64,000 bases of DNA, from assembly GCF_000807775.2 (NCBI RefSeq), contig NZ_CP047385.1:5394001-5458000 (forward strand), read 5' to 3'. The notes beneath the pieces are model-generated. The model searched no databases. It was given only the letters and a program-made list of their open reading frames with translations, and had not been told where the DNA came from. A program made the position numbers and the translations under genes. Shown here piece after piece: positions 52,803-62,521 of this stretch. The DNA is from Pandoraea fibrosis. GTDB taxonomy: Bacteria; Pseudomonadota; Gammaproteobacteria; Burkholderiales; Burkholderiaceae. Numbering within the stretch: the first letter of the stretch is position 1; every line of letters begins with the position of its first letter.

Positions 52803-53999
52803 ATGGACGGCATCCTGAACCCCTTTAATCCCGGCGCCGGCACACCGCCGCCATCGCTTAGCGGACGCGACGACATTCGCGAAACCGTGCGCATATGTAT
52901 CGAGCGTCTTCGCATCGGTCGGCATTCGAACGGGCAACTTCTAGTTGGTCTCCGCGGTGTCGGCAAGACAGTGCTTCTCGAACGCCTCTTGTACGACACC
53001 GAGCAACAAGGCGCGATTACTGTGCAGCTCGAAGCGCCGGAGGTGAAATCACTTCCTGCCTCCCTCGCACCGGCGTTGCGCGTCGCGCTATTGCGCATGA
53101 ATCAGACACAATCGGCCAGGCACACCGTCGCCCGGGGACTGCAAGCGCTCGCAGGTTTCGTCACCGGGTTGAAAGTGACGTATGCCGGTATCGAAGTCGG
53201 TTTGGACTACGCACCCGAACCCGGTCTGGCAGATTGCGGCATTCTTGAACTGGATCTGTGTGCGTTGCTCGTGGAGGTCGGGCGAGCGGCCCGATCTGCG
53301 CAAACGGTGCTCGCCATCTTCATTGACGAATTGCAGGGAATGCCGAAACGGGAATTGGCAGCATTGCTTTACTCACTCCATCGATGCGCGCAACTCCAGT
53401 TGCCGGTAATTCTGATCGGCGCCGGCCTACCGCCGTTGATCCGGCATATCGGGGATGCGAAGTCTTACGCCGAACGCATGTTCGAAATCTCCGATATCGG
53501 ACCGCTTTCAGCGGCCGACGCACGCGCCGCCATCATGACGCCGGCGACGCAGGCCGGCGTCGACATCACCGCCGAGGCGCTAGACGAAATCGTGGAGCGA
53601 ACCGGTGCTTACCCATATTTCCTTCAGCAATGGGGGATGCTCACCTGGACGGTGGCAGACCAGAGTCCGATCACGTCGGATCACGTTCGAGTCGCGTCCA
53701 GCGCGGCCATCAACGCACTCGACAACAACTTCTATCGTCTTCGCTTCGAACGCCTCACCCCGGATGAAAAACGTTACCTGCGTGCGATGGCTGAATTGGG
53801 CGAAGGTCCGCACGACCTAAGCGATGTCGCCGCCGAGTTCGGTCGGCCAGCTTCTGCACTCGAGCCAATTCGACTCGAACTCATTAGCAAAGGCATGCTT
53901 TACAGTGCTCTGCTGGATGAAGCCGCCTTCACCGTTCCGCGCTTTCATGAGTTTCTGAAACGTTTTATGCCAGAGACGCCGGCGCACGCCACGGTGTGA
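52803..53999 (+). CDS. AAA-family ATPase, orphan in the flagellar locus
   Basis: The 398-residue protein has the NPFNPGAGTPPPSLSGRDD opening of a widespread ATP-binding protein family, Walker A GLRGVGKT (49-56), Walker B VLAIFIDELQ (D175, E176), a sensor-like LIGAGLPPL and a C-terminal winged-helix-like part (FERLTPDEKRYLRAMAELGEGPHDLSDVAAEFG). The layout resembles Orc1/Cdc6-like AAA_16 ATPases. It has no flagellar role that I know. Codon use looks less GC-biased than the neighbours and AT-richer, gene-free DNA (52549-52802) precedes it. It interrupts the flagellar cluster between the FlhB-like gene and fliE and looks acquired. Confidence 0.85.
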   Translation: MDGILNPFNPGAGTPPPSLSGRDDIRETVRICIERLRIGRHSNGQLLVGLRGVGKTVLLERLLYDTEQQGAITVQLEAPEVKSLPASLAPALRVALLRMNQTQSARHTVARGLQALAGFVTGLKVTYAGIEVGLDYAPEPGLADCGILELDLCALLVEVGRAARSAQTVLAIFIDELQGMPKRELAALLYSLHRCAQLQLPVILIGAGLPPLIRHIGDAKSYAERMFEISDIGPLSAADARAAIMTPATQAGVDITAEALDEIVERTGAYPYFLQQWGMLTWTVADQSPITSDHVRVASSAAINALDNNFYRLRFERLTPDEKRYLRAMAELGEGPHDLSDVAAEFGRPASALEPIRLELISKGMLYSALLDEAAFTVPRFHEFLKRFMPETPAHATV

Positions 54000-54053
54000 C
54001 GGAGACACCGGCACATTCAACGCTCGACGCCCCGTCTTTCTCACCGCGCCCCA

Positions 54054-54079
54054 ACAAAAAACCCCGTCATTCGACGGGG
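54054..54079 (-). terminator. Terminator of fliE, shared with the AAA ATPase gene
   Basis: A perfect 7-bp stem (CCCCGTC with GACGGGG, ATTC loop) carries a T-run on the minus strand (54061-54056), 68 nt after the fliE stop. On the plus strand the tail is CTTCTTC, so it may also end the ATPase transcript. Confidence 0.8.
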
Positions 54080-54146
54080 CTTCTTCTGCTGCCGGAGAAA
54101 CCGCCCAACCCGCTATCGCCGTGAAGCGGCAGCCGGTTGAACAAAC

Positions 54147-54482
54147 TCAGACCTGCATATTCATCACGGTTGTGTAGGCCGAAACGAGTTTGTTGCGAAC
54201 TTGCAGGCTCATTTGAAAGCCGATGTTGGCTTTCTGCAGGTCGACCATGACGTCGTTGAGCGCTACGCCCGGCTCGCCCATTTCGAAGGCACGCGCCTGC
54301 GATTCGGCACCGTTCTGCGCCGACGACACACGCTTGAGCGATGCCTCCAGTTCAGACGCGAATCCGCCCGTGGCCGACGCAGCCCCCGCGCCAGCGTTGG
54401 ACGTGCCCATGATCGAGCCCGCCGCCTGCGACGCAACGCCGCCCAGCTTCTGCAATACCGATTCGATCCCCGGAATGGCCAT
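54147..54482 (-). CDS. fliE: Flagellar hook-basal body complex protein FliE
   Basis: The 111-residue protein starts [15 protein letters not shown] and ends [46 protein letters not shown], the FliE signature. It joins the MS ring to the rod. GAGG lies 9 nt before the chosen ATG; the ATG 15 nt upstream is less likely. It is divergent from fliF, the usual arrangement. Confidence 0.95.
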   Translation of the reverse strand: MAIPGIESVLQKLGGVASQAAGSIMGTSNAGAGAASATGGFASELEASLKRVSSAQNGAESQARAFEMGEPGVALNDVMVDLQKANIGFQMSLQVRNKLVSAYTTVMNMQV

Positions 54483-54819
54483 GTTGCTTGTCCTCAATGA
54501 GCACCGGCTGCGCGCGAGATCGCGCCGCTTCGACCGGTTTGCCTTTTATCAGTCACGTCGGAGATTACCACCCTATGGCAAGCCCCCAATACCCTAATTA
54601 GCGGCAAAACACCCGCCTAATCCACAGAACGATTCCATATTCGCCAACGAATAATCAGGACCATCGGCATCGTGCGCACCGGGACCGGATTCTTTCCAAT
54701 CCTTAGCCTCCCTGGAACGTGAGTGCGACGCCACGCGTACCCGGAGAATTCTGTCGCATGTTAGTGAGCACTTCCACCGCGATGAACGTCATATCAACGC
54801 CCCTGGCGTGGAGCCGCGC
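54483..54819. other. Divergent fliE/fliF promoter region
   Basis: This 337-nt gap must hold promoters for both directions. I see an AT-rich centre (about 54560-54690) but no sigma-28 or sigma-54 box that I would defend, which would fit FlhDC-dependent class II promoters. Confidence 0.45.
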
Positions 54820-56508
54820 ATGAACGCCGCCACCCAGACGGCGGACGTTGCCGCCAAGCCGCCCCTGCTGACGCAGTTGCGCTCGCGCGAGCGCCTGCCG
54901 TTGCTCATTGGCGGCGCGGCCCTTGTCGCCCTGCTGATTGCGGTTTTCCTGTGGAGCCGTGCCCCGGACTACAAGGTGCTGTACAGCAACCTGAGCGATC
55001 GCGATGGCGGCGCCATCATCACGTCGCTGCAACAGATGAACGTGCCGTACAAGTTCGCCGAGGGCGGCGGTGCCATTCTGGTGCCGTCCGAACAAGTGCA
55101 TGACGTGCGGCTGCGTCTGGCCTCGCAAGGCTTGCCCAAGGGCGGTCTGGTCGGCTTCGAACTGATGGACAACCAGAAGTTCGGCATCAGCCAGTTCGCC
55201 GAACAGGTCAATTACCAGCGCGCGCTCGAAGGCGAACTCGCCCGCTCGGTCGAATCGCTGTCGGCCGTGCAGGCCGCCCGCGTGCATCTGGCGATTCCCA
55301 AGCCGTCGGTCTTCGTGCGCGAGCAACAAAAGCCGAGCGCCTCGGTATTGGTCACGTTATACCCGGGCCGCGTACTGGACGACGCGCAAGTCAGCGCCAT
55401 CGTTCACATGGTCGCCTCGAGCGTGCCGGAACTGCCGGTCAAGAACGTCACGGTGCTCGACCAGAACGGCAATCTGCTCTCCGCCCAGAACGGCAACGCG
55501 CTCGGTCTGGACGCCAGCCAGCTCAAGTACGTCCGCGAACTCGAACAGTCGTATGCGCGTCGCGTCGAAGCGATCCTGAACCCGATCGTCGGGCCGGGCA
55601 ATGTGCACGCGCAGGTGACGGCGGATGTCGACTTCAATCAGGTCGAACAAACCTCCGAGAACTACAAGCCGAATTCGGGCGAGCAGGCGGTACGCAGCCA
55701 GCAGAGCAGCGAAGCCACCCAGATCGGCATTACGCCGCCGGGCGGTGTGCCGGGTGCCCTGTCGAACCAGCCGCCGGGTCAGGCCACCGCGCCGGTCACG
55801 CAGCCGCAACAACAGTTTGCGCAACAGAACGCCGCCAATCCGGCGAGCGCCGCCAGCGCCCCGCAGGGCCCGCGCAGCGACCGCAAGGACGCCACGGTCA
55901 ACTACGAGATCGACCGCACGATTCGTCACGTACAGCAGGCCACCGGCGGGCTCAAGCGCCTGTCGGCGGCCATCGTCGTGAACTATCGTCCGGGCACCGA
56001 CGCGAAGGGCAAGGCCGCGATGGTGGCGCTCACCCAGGCACAACTCGACCAGATTCAGAATCTGGCGAAGGAGGCCATCGGCTTCTCGGGCCAGCGCGGC
56101 GACACGCTCAACATCGTCAACAGCCCGTTCACGGTCGAAGCCGATCCGGAAGCCAACCTGCCGTGGTGGCGTCAGCGTCAGAACATCGAACTGGCCAAGC
56201 AAGTCGGCAAGTGGGCGTTGATCGGGCTGATCGGCATTTATCTCTGGTTCGGCGTCATACGTCCGGCCATCCGCAAGCACCTCACCCCGCCGCCACCGGC
56301 CGAGCCGTCGCTCGCCAGTGCGGCAGGCGGTGCCGCGGGGGCCGAAGGGGCCGACGGCGCGGGTGCCGACGGCGAATCGGGCAAGAGCGGTGAACTCAGC
56401 GCTTACGAGCGCAACTTGCAGTACGCGCGCCAAGTCGCGCGACAGGATCCGAAGATCGTGGCAACCGTAGTCAAATCATGGGTAGGTGGTGGCGATGAGC
56501 GCGGCTGA
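54820..56508 (+). CDS. fliF: Flagellar MS-ring protein FliF
   Basis: The 562-residue membrane protein has two helices (LPLLIGGAALVALLIAVFLW near residue 30 and WALIGLIGIYLWFGVI near 470) around the periplasmic ring domains (YKVLYSNLSDRDGGAIITSLQQMNVPYKF and ARVHLAIPKPSVFVREQQKPSASVLVTL). A Gln/Ala-rich loop lies at about 300-350 and the C-terminal FliG-binding segment is at the end. The ATG at 54820 is preceded by GGAG; a GTG 12 nt upstream is the alternative. It overlaps fliG by 14 nt. Confidence 0.97.
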   Translation: MNAATQTADVAAKPPLLTQLRSRERLPLLIGGAALVALLIAVFLWSRAPDYKVLYSNLSDRDGGAIITSLQQMNVPYKFAEGGGAILVPSEQVHDVRLRLASQGLPKGGLVGFELMDNQKFGISQFAEQVNYQRALEGELARSVESLSAVQAARVHLAIPKPSVFVREQQKPSASVLVTLYPGRVLDDAQVSAIVHMVASSVPELPVKNVTVLDQNGNLLSAQNGNALGLDASQLKYVRELEQSYARRVEAILNPIVGPGNVHAQVTADVDFNQVEQTSENYKPNSGEQAVRSQQSSEATQIGITPPGGVPGALSNQPPGQATAPVTQPQQQFAQQNAANPASAASAPQGPRSDRKDATVNYEIDRTIRHVQQATGGLKRLSAAIVVNYRPGTDAKGKAAMVALTQAQLDQIQNLAKEAIGFSGQRGDTLNIVNSPFTVEADPEANLPWWRQRQNIELAKQVGKWALIGLIGIYLWFGVIRPAIRKHLTPPPPAEPSLASAAGGAAGAEGADGAGADGESGKSGELSAYERNLQYARQVARQDPKIVATVVKSWVGGGDERG

Positions 56509-57493
56509 GGGACTCCAACGCAGCGCCATCCTCCTGATGTCGCTGGGTGAAGACGAAGCGGCGGAGGTCTTCAAGTACCTCGCGCCACGTGAGGTGCAGA
56601 AGCTCGGCGCGGCCATGGCCTCGCTGCGCCAGGTCACGCGCGACCAGATCGCCGACGTGTTGCAGGACTTCGTGCTCGAAGCCGAACAGCATTCCGCGCT
56701 TTCGCTCGACTCGTCCGAATACATCCGTTCGGTGCTCAACAAGGCACTGGGTAACGACAAGGCCGCCGGCCTGATCGAGCGCATTCTGCAAGGTGGCGAC
56801 ACCAGCGGCATCGAAGGCCTGAAGTGGATGGATTCCACGGCCGTGGCCGAACTGATCCGTCACGAACATCCGCAGATCATCGCCACGATCCTGGTGCACC
56901 TCGACCGCGATCAGGCGTCGGAAGTGCTGGCGCTCTTCACCGAACGTCTGCGTAATGACGTCGTGCTGCGTATCGCTACGCTCGACGGCATTCAGCCGGC
57001 CGCGTTGCGCGAACTCAACGACGTGCTCACCAAACTGCTCTCGGGCAGCGAGAACATCAAGCGCAGCCCGATGGGCGGTGTGCGCACGGCGGCGGAAATC
57101 CTCAACTATCTGGGCGGTGTGCACGAAGAGTCGGTCATCGAAGCCGTGCGCAACTACGACTCGGACCTCGCGGCGAAGATCGTCGAAGAGATGTTCGTGT
57201 TCGAGAACCTGCTCGACGTGGAAGACCGCAGCATTCAGGTGCTGCTCAAGGAAATCGAGTCCGAGTCGCTCATCATCGCGCTCAAGGGCGCGCCGGTCGA
57301 ATTGCGCGAGAAGTTCTTCAAGAACATGTCGGCGCGTGCCGCCGAACTGCTGCGCGAAGACCTCGAATCGCGCGGTCCGGTGCGTGTCTCGGAAGTCGAA
57401 GCCGAACAGAAGAAGGTGCTGCAAGTCGTGCGGCGCCTGGCCGATCAGGGCGCCATCATGATCGGCGGCCGCGGCGACGACGCTTACGTGTAA
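56495..57493 (+). CDS. fliG: Flagellar motor switch protein FliG
   Basis: The 332-residue protein has the FliG layout: N domain that binds FliF (LQRSAILLMSLGEDEAAEVFKYL), middle domain with HEHPQIIATILVHL (EHPQ motif), and the C-terminal torque helix MFVFENLLDVEDRSIQVLLKEIESESLIIALKGAP with charged residues facing the stator. The ATG at 56495 is used; a GTG at 56486 is possible. Start overlaps fliF. Confidence 0.97.
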   Translation: MSAAEGLQRSAILLMSLGEDEAAEVFKYLAPREVQKLGAAMASLRQVTRDQIADVLQDFVLEAEQHSALSLDSSEYIRSVLNKALGNDKAAGLIERILQGGDTSGIEGLKWMDSTAVAELIRHEHPQIIATILVHLDRDQASEVLALFTERLRNDVVLRIATLDGIQPAALRELNDVLTKLLSGSENIKRSPMGGVRTAAEILNYLGGVHEESVIEAVRNYDSDLAAKIVEEMFVFENLLDVEDRSIQVLLKEIESESLIIALKGAPVELREKFFKNMSARAAELLREDLESRGPVRVSEVEAEQKKVLQVVRRLADQGAIMIGGRGDDAYV

Positions 57494-57512
57494 CCGGACG
57501 GGGCCCGCGCGT

Positions 57513-58172
57513 ATGTCGACCATCATCCCGAAAGAACGCCTCTCCGCCTGGCAACGCTGGGAGATGGCGTCGTTCGACCCGCCGCCGCCCCCGCCACCGC
57601 CGCAACCCAAGCCGCCCAGCCCGCTAGAGGATCCCGCGCTCGTCGAACAGATCGCCGCCTGGCGCGAAGCGGCGCGTGCCGAAGGCCATGCTCAGGGTTA
57701 CGCCGCAGGTCAGGCCGAGGGCTACGCGGCGGGCCAGGCGGCCGGTCAGCAGGAAGTCGAAGCGCGTGCCGCGCAACTCGCCGACATCGCGCATGGTTTC
57801 GGCACCGCCGTGAACGCCATCGATCGCGAAGTCTCCGAACCGCTGCTCGGTCTGGCGCTCGACATTGCGCGTCAGGCCCTGCGTCAGACACTCACCATTC
57901 ATCCGGAAACGTTGCTGCCGATCGTGCGCGATCTGCTTTCCAACGATCCGCTGACCGGCTCGCCGCGTCTGCTCCTCAATCCGGAAGACGTGGCGCTGGT
58001 CGAAGCGCATGTCGGTGCAGAACTGCGCGCCGCCGGCTGGAGCGTGCGGGCCGACCCCGCCATCGAACGCGGCGGCTGCAAGGCCGAAGCCGCCAGCGGC
58101 GAGGTCGACGCCACCGTCGCAACTCGCTGGCAACGCGTGATGGCCGCGCTGGGCAAGGATCTGCCATGGTGA
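57513..58172 (+). CDS. fliH: Flagellar assembly protein FliH
   Basis: The 219-residue regulator of the FliI ATPase has an N-terminal polyproline stretch, then GxxxG-type repeats ([21 protein letters not shown], about residues 57-77) typical of FliH stalks, and a C-terminal V-ATPase E-like domain ([29 protein letters not shown]). It overlaps fliI by 7 nt. Confidence 0.95.
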   Translation: MSTIIPKERLSAWQRWEMASFDPPPPPPPPQPKPPSPLEDPALVEQIAAWREAARAEGHAQGYAAGQAEGYAAGQAAGQQEVEARAAQLADIAHGFGTAVNAIDREVSEPLLGLALDIARQALRQTLTIHPETLLPIVRDLLSNDPLTGSPRLLLNPEDVALVEAHVGAELRAAGWSVRADPAIERGGCKAEAASGEVDATVATRWQRVMAALGKDLPW

Positions 58173-59905
58173 ACGCCGAACTCACCCCGCTCGCCGCACA
58201 TGCGCCGGTGCTCCCCAGCACCGAGAACACGCATGACGAAGCGACGCCGAACGCCTCGTCCACGCCCTCGCCGGCGAACGACGGCACGACGCCTTCCGTG
58301 CGCCTGTGGGACGAGATCGACACCACCCAACACACCGTGCAGGCCGGCGCCCTGCAACCCGACGATCACGACGAGGCCCCGGTGCCGTCTGAAGCCGCCG
58401 AGGCCGCCGATGCGGCCGATGCGGCCGACTCGACCAACGCCGCCGATCCGGCATCCGTCGCGCAGTCCACCGCACCGAAAACCGCTACGCACGCCCTGGG
58501 CGCTCGCGAAATCGCACGCGATGCGCATCTGCGTCGCTGGCAGAACACGCTGCGCGAGCGCATCGCGCATGTCCACGCGGTCGAGCCGACCCGCCGTTGC
58601 GGCCGTCTCACACGCGCGGCCGGCCTCGTGCTCGAAGCCGTCGGCCTGCGTCTGCCGGTCGGCGCGGGTTGCCTGATCGAACTGCCGGTCCACGATCCCT
58701 CGCGCGAACCGGCCACGGCAGAAGCGGAAGTCGTCGGCTTCGGCGGCGATCGCCTGTTTCTCATGCCGCAAACGGAAGTCGCCGGCTTGCTGCCGGGCGC
58801 CCGTGTGTTCCCGATGGAACCGGCGGCCGATGGCCCGCTGCCGAGCCAGCGTCACAACGGCAAACGGCTGCCCGTGGGCGAAGCGCTGCTCGGCCGTGTG
58901 GTCGACGCCGCTGGCCGCCCGCTCGACGACTTCGGCCCGCTCGGTCTGACCGACAGCGCCTCGCTCGCGTCGGCGCCGATCAATCCGCTGGGCCGCGCGC
59001 CCATCGAGTCGGTGCTCGACGTCGGCGTGCGTGCCATCAACTCGCTGCTCACCGTCGGGCGTGGCCAGCGCATGGGCCTCTTCGCAGGCTCGGGCGTCGG
59101 CAAGAGCGTGCTGCTCGGCATGATGGCCCGCTTCACGCAAGCCGAAGTCATCGTCGTCGGCCTGATCGGCGAGCGCGGTCGAGAAGTGAAGGACTTCATT
59201 GAGAACATTCTCGGGCCGGACGGCCTGGCGCGCTCCGTCGTCGTGGCGGCACCGGCCGACGTCTCGCCGTTGCTGCGCCTGCAAGGCGCGGCATACGCCA
59301 CGACACTGGCCGAGTACTTCCGCGATCAGGGCAAAGACGTGCTGCTGATCATGGATTCGCTCACGCGCTACGCCATGGCGCAACGCGAGATTGCACTGGC
59401 CATCGGCGAGCCCCCGGCCACGAAAGGGTATCCGCCCTCCGTGTTTGCGAAGCTGCCGGCCCTGGTCGAGCGCGCCGGTAACGGTCCCGACGGCGGCGGC
59501 TCGATCACGGCGTTCTACACCGTGCTCACGGAAGGCGACGATCAGCAGGACCCGATTGCCGACTCGGCCCGCGCCATTCTCGACGGCCACATCGTGCTGT
59601 CGCGTCAGTTGGCGGAATCGGGGCACTACCCGGCCATCGACATCGAACAATCGATCAGCCGTGCCATGGCGGCCCTCATCGACGACGGTCAGTTCGACAA
59701 GGTTCGACGCTTCAAACAGATGCTCTCGCGCTATCAGCGCAATCGCGACCTCATCAACGTGGGCGCCTACGCGCCGGGCAGCGATCCGATGCTCGATCAG
59801 GCGATCGAGCTGTATCCCCGTCTCGAAAGCTTCCTGCAACAGGGAATGCGCGAGCGGGCCAGTTATCCGGACGCCGTGCACCAGTTGCATGGTCTGTTCC
59901 ACTAA
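58166..59905 (+). CDS. fliI: Flagellum-specific ATPase FliI
   Basis: The 579-residue ATPase energises export. Walker A is AGSGVGKS (307-314), Walker [34 protein letters not shown], with the C-terminal [16 protein letters not shown] region. The catalytic body starts around residue 120 ([24 protein letters not shown]). Ahead of it lies an unusually long acidic Ala/Asp/Thr-rich extension (about 1-110, with AADAADAAD repeats), since E. coli FliI has only 457 residues. Start and overlap with fliH are well supported. Confidence 0.96.
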   Translation: MVNAELTPLAAHAPVLPSTENTHDEATPNASSTPSPANDGTTPSVRLWDEIDTTQHTVQAGALQPDDHDEAPVPSEAAEAADAADAADSTNAADPASVAQSTAPKTATHALGAREIARDAHLRRWQNTLRERIAHVHAVEPTRRCGRLTRAAGLVLEAVGLRLPVGAGCLIELPVHDPSREPATAEAEVVGFGGDRLFLMPQTEVAGLLPGARVFPMEPAADGPLPSQRHNGKRLPVGEALLGRVVDAAGRPLDDFGPLGLTDSASLASAPINPLGRAPIESVLDVGVRAINSLLTVGRGQRMGLFAGSGVGKSVLLGMMARFTQAEVIVVGLIGERGREVKDFIENILGPDGLARSVVVAAPADVSPLLRLQGAAYATTLAEYFRDQGKDVLLIMDSLTRYAMAQREIALAIGEPPATKGYPPSVFAKLPALVERAGNGPDGGGSITAFYTVLTEGDDQQDPIADSARAILDGHIVLSRQLAESGHYPAIDIEQSISRAMAALIDDGQFDKVRRFKQMLSRYQRNRDLINVGAYAPGSDPMLDQAIELYPRLESFLQQGMRERASYPDAVHQLHGLFH

Positions 59906-59917
59906 GCGGAGGCGGCC

Positions 59918-60370
59918 ATGAACTCCACCCTGCCCCTCAAGTTGCTCATCGAACTCGCCCAGAAAGACGTGGACGAAGCCGCCCGGCTGCTCGGCGAACG
60001 TCAGAAGCAACGCGCCGAAGTCGAGCGTCAGCTCGAATCGCTGCGCGAGTACCGTCACGAGTACCGCACGCGGATGCAGACGGCGACCCTTCAGGGCATG
60101 GCCGGCTGCGACTGGCGCAATTTCCAGCAATTCATCGACACGCTCGACACGGCGATCGGACAGCAAACCATGCTGCTCGAACAGGCTGACGAGCGTCTCG
60201 CGGCCGCACGCCGCGAATGGCAGGCGCAGCAGCGCCGCCTGAACTCCTTCGGCACGCTCGCCTCGCGCGAAGCCGCCCGCACTGCCGTGCGGGTCGCGCG
60301 TCGCGAGCAGAAGGAAAACGACGAGTACGCCGCGCGCAGTCTGCGCCGCCGTGCCGAATCCCAGATTTGA
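59918..60370 (+). CDS. fliJ: Flagellar export protein FliJ
   Basis: The 150-residue coiled-coil protein (LKLLIELAQKDVDEAARLLGERQKQRAEVERQLESLREYRHEYRTRM) is the FliI-associated export factor with the expected length and heptads throughout. GGAGG precedes the ATG, 12 nt after fliI. Confidence 0.93.
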   Translation: MNSTLPLKLLIELAQKDVDEAARLLGERQKQRAEVERQLESLREYRHEYRTRMQTATLQGMAGCDWRNFQQFIDTLDTAIGQQTMLLEQADERLAAARREWQAQQRRLNSFGTLASREAARTAVRVARREQKENDEYAARSLRRRAESQI

Positions 60371-60387
60371 AGGAAAAGGAAACCGAC

Positions 60388-61830
60388 ATGTCGATTCTGA
60401 GCTTCCTCACCGATTCCGCCGCGGCGGCCCAGCAGGCGCTGAAGGCCAACCGCGCTGGCGCGTCGAATACCGACGACAGCGGCGTATTGCCGTTCTCCGC
60501 CGTGCTCTCGCAGCAGACGCGCCAGACCGTGCAACCCGCCAGCAGCGTGAACAATACCCCGCCGCAAGCGAGCCAGAGCAATCCGTCGACGTCGGGCAAC
60601 AGCGGCACGAAGTCCACCGACAACAGCGCATCGGCCGCTCAAACCGGACAGACGGGACAGACTGGGCAAACCGGGCAAACGAACGCTTCGAAGACGCCTT
60701 CGAAAACGACGACCGCCGACAGCGACAAGGACGAGAACGCCGACGACGAAGCGCAAGCCACTGCGGTGCCCGGCGATCCGGCTGCCGCCCTCGCCGTAGC
60801 GCTCGCCGCCATGAACAATGCGCCGCTGCAACCGCAGACACCCGTGCCGCCGACCACCACGGACGCCAGCGCGACGAACGGCAAGCCTGCCACCGGTGCG
60901 GCCATCGCCGCTGCCGTCAACGGCGCACTGCAAGCGAGCGGCGCCGCCCAACTGACCGGCCAGCCACCGGCCGGTGCAACGGCCGACGCAAAAACCGCGC
61001 CCACGACCGCCAACGCCGGTGCACCGGTCAACGGCACGGGCACGGCGGCCGCCTCGAACGCCAGCAAGACCGGGGGTATCTCGCTCGACACATTGGCCAA
61101 GAACGCCACGACAGCGTCGGCGACGCCGACTGCGCAACCGGCCGCCACGGACGCCAAGGCGGCAACGCCGCCGGTGGGCACCGATGCACAGGCCGCGCAA
61201 CGCATGGCCGACGCGATGGCGCAGGCCCAGGGCAATCGCGACGCCGCCGCACAAGCCACCACCGCCGCCACACAGGCGGCGGCTCAAGCCGCGCAAGCCG
61301 CCACGCCTGCCGTCGACGCCCAGCCGCCATTGCCAGCGCAGGCCAATCTGCCGGCCGCCCTTGCACTGAATGCCCGCGTCGGCACGCAAGACTGGAACAA
61401 TCAGCTTTCGCAGCAAGTGGTATGGCTCTCGTCCGCGCATGCGCAGACGGCACAACTGAGCCTGAATCCGCCCGACCTCGGCCCGCTGCACGTGGTATTG
61501 AATGTGGCGAACGACTCCGCGCAAGCCATGTTCGTTTCGCAACACGCAGCGGTACGCGACGCCGTACAGGCCGCGTTGCCGCAACTGCGCGAAAGCCTGG
61601 CCAACAACGGCATCGCGCTGGGCAACACGACCGTGAGCAGCGACAACGCCCAGCAGCAAGCCTTCGCACAGCAAGGTGCGAACGGGAATGGCGGCGGGAC
61701 TGGGAACGGTAGCGGTCAGGGCAACGGACGCGGCACACCAGGCTTCGGTCAGGCCGACGACGCCGCGATTGCCACGACGGTAAGCGTTCCGGTACGCGTG
61801 AGCAACGGTCTCGTCGACACGTTTGCCTGA
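60388..61830 (+). CDS. fliK: Flagellar hook-length control protein FliK
   Basis: The 480-residue secreted ruler has a long Ala/Thr/Gln-rich N-terminal part and the conserved C-terminal Flg_hook domain (LSQQVVWLSSAHAQTAQLSLNPPDLGPLHVVLNVANDSAQAMFVSQHAAVRDAVQAALPQLRESLANNGIAL). The start MSILSFL after AAGGAAAAGG is chosen; the open frame upstream overlaps fliJ. A GQTGQTGQTGQT repeat occurs near residue 95. Confidence 0.94.
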   Translation: MSILSFLTDSAAAAQQALKANRAGASNTDDSGVLPFSAVLSQQTRQTVQPASSVNNTPPQASQSNPSTSGNSGTKSTDNSASAAQTGQTGQTGQTGQTNASKTPSKTTTADSDKDENADDEAQATAVPGDPAAALAVALAAMNNAPLQPQTPVPPTTTDASATNGKPATGAAIAAAVNGALQASGAAQLTGQPPAGATADAKTAPTTANAGAPVNGTGTAAASNASKTGGISLDTLAKNATTASATPTAQPAATDAKAATPPVGTDAQAAQRMADAMAQAQGNRDAAAQATTAATQAAAQAAQAATPAVDAQPPLPAQANLPAALALNARVGTQDWNNQLSQQVVWLSSAHAQTAQLSLNPPDLGPLHVVLNVANDSAQAMFVSQHAAVRDAVQAALPQLRESLANNGIALGNTTVSSDNAQQQAFAQQGANGNGGGTGNGSGQGNGRGTPGFGQADDAAIATTVSVPVRVSNGLVDTFA

Positions 61831-61907
61831 TCTCCCGGCCCCGACAGCCACGCATGGAGGGCAGTGAAGCGCGGCGCAAACCAGCGCGACCGGACGTCGC
61901 ACTGCCC

Positions 61908-61935
61908 TAAAGCAAGCGGGTTTTTCTGCCGTTAA
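61908..61935 (+). promoter_or_regulatory. Weak sigma-28-like promoter ahead of fliL
   Basis: TAAAGCAA, a 12-nt spacer and GCCGTTAA resemble the FliA consensus (5 of 8 and 7 of 8) but the spacing is one longer than ideal. It is 97 nt before fliL. Confidence 0.3.
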
Positions 61936-62031
61936 GACAAAGACGCGAGTTAGACGCGATTGTCCCTTCTTTTCGGCCGATCACCCCTTGGCGGGTTAGC
62001 CGACAATCATTACCCAATAGCAGGCGAATAC

Positions 62032-62514
62032 ATGGCAAATCCCGCACCGACGCAAGCCGCGGCTCCCTCCGGAGGGGGCATGCGCAAATGGATTCTGTTG
62101 ATCGTTGCGGTTGCGCTCATGGCCGCCGCGGGTGCGGCAACGGCCGTGTATTTGCTGACCGGACGTAGCGAAGCGGCAAAAGCACCGCCGCCCCCGCCGC
62201 CGCCCGTATTCGTCGGCATGGACCCGTTCACGGTGAACCTGTCGGGCGAAGACGGCGAGCGATACCTGCATATCGGCCTCTCGCTCAAGGTGGCGGACGC
62301 CGAGACGCAAGCCCGCATCACGCAGCACATGCCGGAAGTGCGCAGCCGTGTGTTGCTGCTGCTGTCGTCCAAGCAGCCGCAGGATCTGGCCACGATCGAC
62401 GGCAAGCGCCGTCTGGCGAGCGAGATTCGCACCCTGGTCGCGCAACCGTTCGCGGCCAACATGCCGCAGCAGGCCGTGGGCGAAGTGCTGTTCACCGCGT
62501 TTGTAATTCAGTGA
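62032..62514 (+). CDS. fliL: Flagellar basal body-associated protein FliL
   Basis: The 160-residue inner-membrane protein has one helix (KWILLIVAVALMAAAGAATAVYLLTG, about residues 18-43), a polyproline linker and the periplasmic FliL domain (FVGMDPFTVNLSGEDGERYLHIGLSLKV, then ending AVGEVLFTAFVIQ). It surrounds stators and supports torque. The ATG at 62032 is chosen from family length. It lies 7 nt before fliM. Confidence 0.94.
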   Translation: MANPAPTQAAAPSGGGMRKWILLIVAVALMAAAGAATAVYLLTGRSEAAKAPPPPPPPVFVGMDPFTVNLSGEDGERYLHIGLSLKVADAETQARITQHMPEVRSRVLLLLSSKQPQDLATIDGKRRLASEIRTLVAQPFAANMPQQAVGEVLFTAFVIQ

Positions 62515-62521
62515 GTGATTC

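Noticed and set aside
57899..61902. Long antisense frames (755 and 603 codons) opposite fliI-fliJ-fliK
   Set aside because: Both are mirror images of well-supported flagellar genes and have no ribosome sites or recognisable domains.
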